Of a stretch of 8,712 nucleotides of DNA, positions 1 to 5,077 are shown in pieces. Numbering within the stretch: position 1 is the first letter of the stretch; every line of letters starts with the position of its first letter. The notes under the pieces were generated by a model that saw only the letters and a list, made by a program, of their open reading frames with translations, searched no databases and was not told the origin of the DNA. Source of the DNA: Pseudomonadota bacterium. Its GTDB lineage: Bacteria > Myxococcota > UBA9042 > PHBI01. The position numbers and the translations under genes are program-made. The DNA lies in contig SYAK01000169.1 of the NCBI GenBank assembly GCA_005788935.1, positions 1 through 8,712 of the forward strand, written 5' to 3'.

Positions 1-353
1 ACGAGAAGGAGCTACCCGACGCCTTCCTGCGCCGTGTCCTGTTTCATTACATCGACTTCCCGGACGAGACACTGATGGCGGACATCGTCGCGGTCCACTT
101 CCCGGACCTCGACAAGGCGCTGTTTCAGCGGGCGATGGCGGTCTTCTACGAGACGCGGCGCGTCGACGGACTGCGCAAGCGCCCGAGCACATCCGAGCTG
201 CTCGACTGGATTACGGCCCTGCTCGCGGCGGGCCTCGGCCCGGACGCTGTGCGGGGTGACGACGGGTCGATTCCCTTCGTCGGGACCCTCGTCAAGCGCG
301 AGCGCGACCTCGCGATCCTGAAGGACCTGCTGAAGCCGAAGAAGCGCTGGTGA
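1..353 (+). CDS. MoxR-family AAA+ ATPase, C-terminal part (5' end outside window)
   Basis: The reading frame is open from base 3 and encodes the last 116 residues of a protein that begins outside the window. It opens with EKELPDAFLRR followed by FHYIDFPD, the conserved stretch just after sensor 1 in MoxR-type AAA+ ATPases; the arginines of FLRR sit where the arginine finger is expected. The rest is a helical lid domain (RKRPSTSELLDWITALLAAG) ending in a basic KPKKRW tail. Known family role: ATP-driven chaperone-like remodelling or metal-cofactor insertion together with VWA-domain partners. The next gene, 7 bases downstream, encodes exactly such a VWA partner, so the two are almost certainly cotranscribed. 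The Walker A and B motifs lie outside the window and cannot be checked. The client protein is unknown. Confidence 0.9.
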   Translation, partial: EKELPDAFLRRVLFHYIDFPDETLMADIVAVHFPDLDKALFQRAMAVFYETRRVDGLRKRPSTSELLDWITALLAAGLGPDAVRGDDGSIPFVGTLVKRERDLAILKDLLKPKKRW

Positions 354-360
354 GGCCCTG

Positions 361-1605
361 ATGCAGCCCGGGAACGCCCGCCGCATGCCCTTTGGCCGCA
401 TCTTCTTCGCGCTGCGCGCGGCGGGGCTGCGCGTGTCGCCGCTCGAGTGGCTCGGCCTGTGCGAGGCGCTCGCGACGGGCGTCATCGCGCCTGACCTCGC
501 GTCGCTGCATACGGTCGGGCGCGCGATGCTCGTGAAGCATGAGGCGCATTTTGATACGTGGGATCGCGTATTTTTGTCCGTGTTCGGGGAGGAACCGGCT
601 CCGCTCGCGCTCTCCGAGGAGGTGCTCGACTGGCTCGAGGCGCCCATCGCGCGGCCAGACCTGAGCGCCGAGGAGCGGGCGGCTCTCGAGAGCCTCGAGC
701 TCGACGAGCTGCGACAGCGCTTCCTCGAACGCCTGAACGAGCAGACCGAGCGCCACGATGGCGGGAACCGCTGGATTGGTACCGGCGGGACGTCGCCCTT
801 CGGCCACGGCGGCGTCAACCCCGCGGGGATCCGCGTCGGTGGCGAGGGCGGCGGGCGAAGCGCGGTTCAGGTCGCGGCGCTGCGGCGCTACCGGGACTAC
901 CGCGACGACCGGGTGCTCGACACGCGCCAGCTCGCGGTGGCGCTCAGGAAGCTGCGACGCCTGAGCCGCCACGACGGCGAGCCCGAGCTCGACCTCGACG
1001 AGACCATCGCGGCGACCGGCCGCAACGCCGGAGAGCTCGAGCTGTCCTTCCAGCCACCACGCAAGAACCAGGCCCGCGTGCTGCTGCTGATGGACGTCGG
1101 CGGGTCGATGACGCCGTACTCGCGGACCGTCGAGACGCTGTTCTCGGCAGCTGCGAACCTGAATCATTGGAAGAAGTTCGAGCCGTACTTCTTTCACAAC
1201 TGCGTCTACTCGCGCCTCTTCCGCTCGATGACCGCGGGCGAGGTCGAGGCGACGGCCGAGCTGCTGCGCGACCGACCGCCCGAGACCTTTCTCATCATCG
1301 TCGGCGACGCCTCCATGGCGCCGACCGAGCTCCTGTCCGAAAACGGCGCCATCGACTGGTTCGAGCGCAGCGGGACTCCCGGCCTCGTCTGGCTGCACCG
1401 CCTGCGGAGCCACTTTGCGCGCTGCGTCTGGCTGAACCCGATGCCGCCCGCCCACTGGCGCGGCTACACCGTCGAGCTCGTCATGCGTCTCTTTCCGATG
1501 TTTCCACTGACGCTCGCCGGTCTCGAGCAGGCCATCGACCACCTGACGCGCAAGGCGGCACCCGACCCCGCGCCAGGCCTCGACGAGCGGGCCCTGATGC
1601 CCTGA
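361..1605 (+). CDS. CoxE-like VWA domain protein, partner of the MoxR ATPase
   Basis: A 414-aa cytoplasmic protein with no signal peptide or membrane segment. Residues about 10-130 are a helical N-terminal domain (FGRIFFALRAAGLRVSPLEW). Residues 138-168 are a glycine-rich hinge containing RWIGTGGTSPFG, characteristic of CoxE-like proteins. Residues about 235-400 are the VWA domain: strand VLLLMDVGGSM carries a MIDAS-like motif (D245, G247, S249), so the first serine of the usual DxSxS is glycine, and D316 in LIIVGDASM is a likely third metal ligand. The family acts with MoxR AAA+ ATPases as the substrate-binding or adaptor half. The ATG at 361 follows the upstream stop by 7 bases, with GGTGAGG about 5 bases before it; the ATG at 385 is an alternative that would lose only eight residues. 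Codons 63-71 (about 547-573) use unusually AT-rich codons. The client is not identifiable from sequence. Confidence 0.88.
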   Translation: MQPGNARRMPFGRIFFALRAAGLRVSPLEWLGLCEALATGVIAPDLASLHTVGRAMLVKHEAHFDTWDRVFLSVFGEEPAPLALSEEVLDWLEAPIARPDLSAEERAALESLELDELRQRFLERLNEQTERHDGGNRWIGTGGTSPFGHGGVNPAGIRVGGEGGGRSAVQVAALRRYRDYRDDRVLDTRQLAVALRKLRRLSRHDGEPELDLDETIAATGRNAGELELSFQPPRKNQARVLLLMDVGGSMTPYSRTVETLFSAAANLNHWKKFEPYFFHNCVYSRLFRSMTAGEVEATAELLRDRPPETFLIIVGDASMAPTELLSENGAIDWFERSGTPGLVWLHRLRSHFARCVWLNPMPPAHWRGYTVELVMRLFPMFPLTLAGLEQAIDHLTRKAAPDPAPGLDERALMP

Positions 1606-1638
1606 ACATCCTCGCGCACTTGCTTGCAACTCCAACGA

Positions 1639-1671
1639 AACCCGGCGCCCGGACCCCGTCCGATTCGGGTT
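1639..1671 (+). other. Nested stem-loop in the gap between the VWA and DUF4259 genes
   Basis: AACCCG (1639-1644) pairs perfectly with CGGGTT (1666-1671). Inside them CGGAC (1650-1654) pairs perfectly with GTCCG (1658-1662) around a CCC loop, giving two stacked stems separated by a small internal loop. No T-run follows, so it is not a standard intrinsic terminator. It could be a 5' leader structure of the DUF4259 gene, an mRNA 3'-end stabiliser for the moxR-VWA transcript, or chance in GC-rich DNA. The rest of the 154-base gap (1606-1759) shows no convincing promoter. Confidence 0.35.
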
Positions 1672-1759
1672 GCGGCGGCCGACCGCGGCGTCTACCTTCC
1701 GCCCGCGCGCCGGGAGCTGCCCGACGCCGCGAGAGACATGCAGACGAAGCAGGTGCGCC

Positions 1760-2185
1760 ATGGGATTCTGGGGACCAAACGCGTTCGACAGTGACGAGGC
1801 CCTCGAGTGGATGGGCCAGGTCGAGGACGAGGAGGACACCGGGCTGATCGAGGAGGCCATCGAGGCCGTCTCAGGTGCCGCCGAGAAGGACCGCCTCGAC
1901 ATCGAGACGTGCGTCGGGGCCATCGTCTCGGCCGAGCTCGTCGCGGCGATGGGCGGAAAGGCCTCGCCACGCCTGCCCGACGGCATGAAGGACTGGGTCG
2001 TCTCGCAGGACGAGCCGGACGCTGAGCTCGTGGTCTCGGCCATCAAGGCGGTCGAGCGGATCTCGAAGGGCTCGCGCCTCGCCGACGAGTTCGGCGCGGA
2101 CCCGGAGGGGCTTGAGGACTGGCGCTTCGCGCTCGGCGGCCTCGTCAAGCGGCTGCAGAACGCGAAGACCGCCGCAGCCGACTGA
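1760..2185 (+). CDS. DUF4259 domain protein
   Basis: A 141-aa acidic soluble protein. The start at 1760 gives the family-typical N-terminus MGFWGPNAFDSDEALEW, matching the DUF4259 signature (MGxWG..FDND.AL.W); AGGTG at 1751-1755 is a plausible ribosome binding site. The reading frame is open to an ATG at 1670, but that extension is low-complexity R/P/S-rich and would displace the conserved N-terminus, so I rejected it. The middle is helical with an Ala-rich segment (ETCVGAIVSAELVAAMGG), and the C-terminus (SRLADEF...DWRFALGGLVKRLQ) matches the W...L..RL end of the family. No catalytic residues are apparent and the family has no established function to my knowledge. It is followed 22 bases later by an intrinsic terminator, so it closes the + strand gene set. 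Confidence 0.87.
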   Translation: MGFWGPNAFDSDEALEWMGQVEDEEDTGLIEEAIEAVSGAAEKDRLDIETCVGAIVSAELVAAMGGKASPRLPDGMKDWVVSQDEPDAELVVSAIKAVERISKGSRLADEFGADPEGLEDWRFALGGLVKRLQNAKTAAAD

Positions 2186-2207
2186 CACGCGCGACCAACG
2201 CGAGCCG

Positions 2208-2243
2208 AGGGCGCCCCGACGCGATGTCCGGGCGCCCTTTTTT
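2208..2243 (+). terminator. Intrinsic terminator after the DUF4259 gene
   Basis: AGGGCGCCC (2208-2216) and GGGCGCCCT (2230-2238) form a perfect 9-bp GC-rich stem with a 13-base loop, followed directly by six T residues (2238-2243). The hairpin plus U-tract is the standard Rho-independent form. On the minus strand there is no T-run after the hairpin, so it should act mainly on + strand transcripts, although the convergent minus-strand gene ends only 18 bases away. Confidence 0.9.
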
Positions 2244-2261
2244 CGTCACGCCGCCCAGCCG

Positions 2262-2555
2262 TCACTGCGTGAAGCGGCGGATGGTCGCCGCGTCCGTGAC
2301 CGACGCGATGACCTTGCGGCACTTGAGGCACTGGAAGTCGACCGCCCGTGGGGGCGCCGTGACGCCGAAGAGCAGCGTGGCGGTGGCCCAGAACCCGTAG
2401 CGGGGCTCGGAGATGACGGCGGGGTCGCGCAGGCCGCGCAGGCATCCGCAGGCGATCGTCACGGGCGTGGGGTCGTCGTCCGTCCGGGCGACCACTGGCT
2501 CGGCGGGCAGGCTGTCGGCGTCTTCGGGCTCGGGTGGGACGTCCGGGTCGCGCAT
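2262..2555 (-). CDS. Small hypothetical protein with CxC and CxxC cysteine pairs
   Basis: A 97-aa protein I do not recognise. Residues 1-30 are acidic, Pro-rich and probably disordered. Residues 31-97 look folded: C36 and C38 in TIACGCLRG, a hydrophobic stretch YGFWATATLLFGV (53-65), then C76 and C79 in DFQCLKCRKV. Two cysteine pairs about 40 residues apart suggest a metal-binding (zinc-ribbon-like) fold; this is inference. The hydrophobic stretch is too short and polar to call a membrane helix with confidence. The gene follows the 5'-nucleotidase by 57 bases on the same strand and could be cotranscribed. The ATG at 2555 has only a weak AGGT (about 10 bases upstream), and internal GTG starts near codons 21-22 are possible because the conserved-looking part begins around residue 31. 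No intrinsic terminator on its own strand is seen. Confidence 0.65.
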   Translation of the reverse strand: MRDPDVPPEPEDADSLPAEPVVARTDDDPTPVTIACGCLRGLRDPAVISEPRYGFWATATLLFGVTAPPRAVDFQCLKCRKVIASVTDAATIRRFTQ

Positions 2556-2612
2556 GGCGATCGACCTAGCACCGGCGGGCCCGCGCGGTCACCTGCAAAA
2601 CGTGTGGGCCTC

Positions 2613-4034
2613 TCAGCGCTGCAACTCGTGGGCCATGCGGTCGCGTGGCGAGCGGAAGTAGTTGTCAGGCGAATAATGCAGGAAGTTCGAGACGCAGGCG
2701 GTGTAAACGCACGCGTAGGCCTCGACCTGGGTCCCGAAGGCCGACAGCTCGCTCTTCTCGCGAAAAAGCGCACCCCAATGCGGGTTGAAGTGGTTCGAGG
2801 TCTCGACCTCGAGCCGGTCGAAGCTCGCGCGGAGGGCCTCAAGCTGCGCCTGCAGGGCGGCGACGGGACCGCCGGTGCGCGAGAGCGTCGCGTGGTCGAG
2901 CTCGAGCTGGTGGGTGACCTGATCGAGGCGCTCGAGCTCGTCGAGGCGCGGCCCGAGGGCCTGCATGCGGTCGAGTTCGCGCCCCATCTCCGGGACGATC
3001 ATCGCGGTGCGCCACGCGGTCGATCGCTTGGACCGCAAAATGTCGCCGTAGAGATGGTCTCCCACGTAGAGGACCTCGTCCCCGTCGAACCGGGCGAGGC
3101 GGGAGAGGTCACGGTGGTTGCCGTTGACCACCATGACGCCGGCCCGCAGCTCCGAGACGGGCTCCCCGGGCGTCATGTCGGGGAGGACCTCGAGGAAGGG
3201 CTGGTCACCGCTGAAGAAGACGGGCTTGCGGGCCGACGCGACGATGACCTCGAAGTAGTCGCGCCAACTCGGAAATTCCGCTTCGACCCCGTCGAGCAGG
3301 TAGCGCATCACGAGCTCGGTGTAGGCGGGCTCGCTGTTGGTCAGCAGGAAGAGCCGCTTGCCGCTGCGGCGGAAGGCGGCAAGCGTCGCGGGAAGGGTCG
3401 GCAGGCGCCGGATGAAGCGCGGGATGTCGGCGGCGATGCGGGCCTTCAGCGACCCGTCGCGGTGCATGACGTCCATCGTCTCGCGGAGGTCGCGCCAGAG
3501 CCGGGCGTAGTCGGGCGTCTCGGGGGTGGTGGCGTCGAGGATCGCGACGAGCTGACTGTAAAGGCACAGCTCGGGCAGCGAGAACAGCGTGTCGACCATC
3601 ACGACGTCCGGGTCGGCCGGGGACATGCGACGGTTGCGATAGAGGGCGCGGCGCTCATCGCGGGACAGCGGGCGGTTGCCGTGCCAGGTGCGGCCGACGT
3701 GGCGATGGGCGTCCATCTTGAAGAGGTTGCCATGGCGGATGTCGACGGCGAGCCCCCGAATACCGAAGTCGGGCCGGTAGCGGATGCCGAGGATCGACTC
3801 GGGGTACCGGTAGCGCTCGACCATGCGGGCCAGCGCCATCTCGGCCTGGACGGTCTCCATGGCCTCCTCGTAGATGGCGAGGGTGTAGTCCATGTCGAAG
3901 CCGATGGCGCTGATGCGGTCGAGGCGCAGGTTCCGGTTGCAGAAGACGCGCTTGGCGTAGGGGACGAGGGCGTCGGGGGTCAGCGGGGGCTGCTGCAGGT
4001 CGCGCTCGGAGGTCGACGGGACGATCGGAGTCAT
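2613..4034 (-). CDS. HAD-IG family 5'-nucleotidase (cN-II-like)
   Basis: A 473-aa cytoplasmic protein of the family that includes vertebrate cytosolic purine 5'-nucleotidase NT5C2. All four HAD motifs are present: motif I D47-M-D49-Y-T with FDMDYTLA (nucleophile D47, general acid D49), motif II TNS at 232-234, motif III K270 in ARKPVFF, and motif IV GDHLYGDI with D326 and D331. The expected reaction is hydrolysis of nucleoside 5'-monophosphates to nucleoside and phosphate; IMP/GMP preference is only inferred from the family. Residues about 351-411 form a probable coiled-coil segment, and the C-terminus ends NYFRSPRDRMAHE, like the family's end. The frame is open another 85 codons upstream, but that stretch has no conserved character, covers the palindromes of the intergenic region, and the fold begins at MTPIVPSTS, so I chose the ATG at 4034. 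No Shine-Dalgarno sequence precedes it. It is divergent from the XRE regulator. Confidence 0.9.
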   Translation of the reverse strand: MTPIVPSTSERDLQQPPLTPDALVPYAKRVFCNRNLRLDRISAIGFDMDYTLAIYEEAMETVQAEMALARMVERYRYPESILGIRYRPDFGIRGLAVDIRHGNLFKMDAHRHVGRTWHGNRPLSRDERRALYRNRRMSPADPDVVMVDTLFSLPELCLYSQLVAILDATTPETPDYARLWRDLRETMDVMHRDGSLKARIAADIPRFIRRLPTLPATLAAFRRSGKRLFLLTNSEPAYTELVMRYLLDGVEAEFPSWRDYFEVIVASARKPVFFSGDQPFLEVLPDMTPGEPVSELRAGVMVVNGNHRDLSRLARFDGDEVLYVGDHLYGDILRSKRSTAWRTAMIVPEMGRELDRMQALGPRLDELERLDQVTHQLELDHATLSRTGGPVAALQAQLEALRASFDRLEVETSNHFNPHWGALFREKSELSAFGTQVEAYACVYTACVSNFLHYSPDNYFRSPRDRMAHELQR

Positions 4035-4040
4035 GGGCGC

Positions 4041-4046
4041 AGGATA
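4041..4046 (-). promoter_or_regulatory. Candidate -10 element giving a leaderless 5'-nucleotidase mRNA
   Basis: On the minus strand TATCCT (4/6 to TATAAT) ends exactly six bases before the ATG at 4034, so transcription would start on the A of the start codon. This fits the missing Shine-Dalgarno sequence. The -35 region is poor (TGGCGC at 17-base spacing), and the spacer is an alternating GC tract (4047-4057). Confidence 0.3.
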
Positions 4047-4152
4047 GCGCGCGCGCGGAGCAGGCGCCACTTTGGTGGGCACGAAGCGGAATGCTCGGGG
4101 TTCGTGTCGGGCGAGACGCGTTTCGGCGCACAGGCGGCGGACCTCATGCAGC

Positions 4153-4172
4153 TGTGTGACACGTGGCACACA
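4153..4172. promoter_or_regulatory. CRP/FNR-type palindromic operator
   Basis: TGTGTGACACGTGGCACACA is a 20-bp palindrome with 9 of 10 base pairs symmetric (only A4159/G4166 mismatched). The inner 16 bases read TGTGA-N6-GCACA, 9 of 10 matches to the E. coli CRP consensus TGTGA-N6-TCACA. It lies in the divergent region, centred about 128 bases from the nucleotidase start and 144 bases from the regulator start. Its existence as a dyad is seen directly; binding by a CRP/FNR-family protein is inferred. It could equally be the site of another dimeric regulator. Confidence 0.55.
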
Positions 4173-4200
4173 ATCGAACCTTTGCGTGCAAGGACCCTGT

Positions 4201-4230
4201 CCGGTGTGCTCTTGCCACTTCTCACACCGG
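4201..4230. promoter_or_regulatory. Inverted repeat bracketing a -35-like box upstream of the XRE gene
   Basis: CCGGTGTG (4201-4208) and CACACCGG (4223-4230) are perfect 8-bp inverted arms separated by 14 bases. The spacer contains TTGCCA (4212-4217), 5/6 to the -35 consensus, with AAGATT (4235-4240, 3/6 to the -10 consensus) 17 bases downstream. A regulator bound to the arms would cover this possible promoter for the regulator gene. The promoter call is weak because of the -10 box; the inverted repeat itself is certain. Confidence 0.45.
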
Positions 4231-4247
4231 GGTGAAGATTCGGAATT

Positions 4248-4275
4248 TGCAAACCCTTCACGCGTGAGGGTTGCA
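4248..4275. promoter_or_regulatory. Imperfect dyad just upstream of the XRE gene, candidate autoregulatory operator
   Basis: The stretch has the form TGCAA[A]CCC[T]TCACG / CGTGAGGGTTGCA: 13 complementary pairs interrupted only by two single-base bulges on the left side, with a perfect central TCACGCGTGA. It ends 31 bases before the regulator start codon and would overlap the start site of a promoter at 4212-4240. Autoregulation through such a site is common for XRE regulators; that this protein binds here is inference. Confidence 0.5.
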
Positions 4276-4306
4276 CTCGGGCGGCGCATCCTGACTCTAT
4301 TCGCCT

Positions 4307-5065
4307 ATGAGAAAGGACTCAACTCAGGGTGCGCTGTTGTTTCGATGGGGAAGGTCGGTCCGGGCCCACAGAATGCGGGCGGGACTAACTCAGGAGGAGG
4401 CCGCGACGACGCTCGGCATCCCGCTGAAGGCGTGGCAGCGGCTCGAGACGGGACGTCACAACCCGACGCTCGAGACCATCGGCCGCGTGGCGGACGCGCT
4501 GCAGATTCCGGTGACCGAGTTCTTTGGCGCGCCGCTGCTGCCGGAGAGCGGAGCCGCATGGCTCGGGCTGCCGGCGGGATGGCGTTGGGACGCGTCAGGC
4601 ACGCCCGCGCATGTCCTGGCGGTGGATGGTCCCGAGGGCCCCGTGGCGACCCCTCCGGGCTCGTCCGGTGGCATCGGCGCGCCTGGCAAGGCGCTCGGGT
4701 TCGCGCGGCCCATCGGTCGGCGCGCCCCGCACAACGAGGGCTACCTGCTGGCGCAGGCCACAGGGAACGCCCCGCTGCGCATCGAGGCCGGGACCTGGCT
4801 CCTCATGCGCGGGCCGGTGGAGACGCCGACGCTTGGCAGCCTCGTGCTGATGTCCGTGGCGAACCAGGCGGCAGCGCCTACCGCTCCGCCGTGGGTGTTG
4901 CGCCGGGTCGGAGCGCTCGATGCGCCGCTCGAGGGCGGCTTCCGGATGCGGCTCGACGCCCCTGTGCCGGGCGGACCGTCGTGCTGGCGGTCAGGCGCGA
5001 ACGTCGCCGAGGCCGGAGTCGCGGCCGAGCTCGTGCTGGTGCTCGGCGCATCCATGTCGACCTGA
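4307..5065 (+). CDS. XRE-family HTH regulator with S24/LexA-like C-terminal region
   Basis: A 252-aa DNA-binding protein. Residues about 14-73 form an XRE/Cro-CI helix-turn-helix (RSVRAHRMRAGLTQEEAATT, then IPLKAWQRLETGRHNPTLETI). Residues 75-140 are a Pro/Gly-rich linker. Residues about 140-202 (RIEAGTWLLMRGPVETPTLG, SLVLMS, PPWVLRRVG) resemble the beta-rich S24/LexA-CI C-terminal fold, with AGTWLLM in place of the family's dGDlvlv strand. I see neither the catalytic serine of an SMxP motif nor the usual lysine (arginine in VLRRV), so autoproteolysis is unlikely; a ligand or dimerisation role is inferred. No Shine-Dalgarno sequence precedes the ATG at 4307, but a later start would cut helix 1. 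The first ~28 codons include AGA (twice), AGG, CGA and CTA, unlike the rest of the gene. It is divergent from the 5'-nucleotidase and convergent with plsB. Its targets are unknown; its own promoter and the nucleotidase are the obvious candidates. Confidence 0.82.
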   Translation: MRKDSTQGALLFRWGRSVRAHRMRAGLTQEEAATTLGIPLKAWQRLETGRHNPTLETIGRVADALQIPVTEFFGAPLLPESGAAWLGLPAGWRWDASGTPAHVLAVDGPEGPVATPPGSSGGIGAPGKALGFARPIGRRAPHNEGYLLAQATGNAPLRIEAGTWLLMRGPVETPTLGSLVLMSVANQAAAPTAPPWVLRRVGALDAPLEGGFRMRLDAPVPGGPSCWRSGANVAEAGVAAELVLVLGASMST

Positions 5066-5077
5066 GCATCCGCGGGG

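Noticed and set aside
292..2445. Minus-strand ORF of 717 codons opposite the moxR-VWA-DUF4259 genes
   Set aside because: It is antisense to three well-supported genes, is Arg/Ala/Pro-rich without any domain, and is explained by high third-position GC, which removes stops from the opposite strand.
2556..2612. GC-rich inverted sequence (around CGGGCCCGCG) as a terminator after the 5'-nucleotidase
   Set aside because: Short self-complementary GC runs are expected at this base composition, and no T-run follows on the minus strand.
2112..4235. Plus-strand ORF of 707 codons opposite the 5'-nucleotidase
   Set aside because: Low-complexity R/G/V/E-rich translation antisense to a gene with all four HAD motifs; it also runs through the terminator at 2208-2243.
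4035..4289. N-terminal extension of the 5'-nucleotidase by 85 codons
   Set aside because: The extension has atypical composition, no conserved motif, and would place the CRP-like palindrome, the inverted repeat and the regulator's promoter region inside the coding sequence.
5066..5077. Bidirectional terminator between the convergent XRE and plsB genes
   Set aside because: Only 12 bases separate the stops and they contain neither a hairpin nor a T-run.
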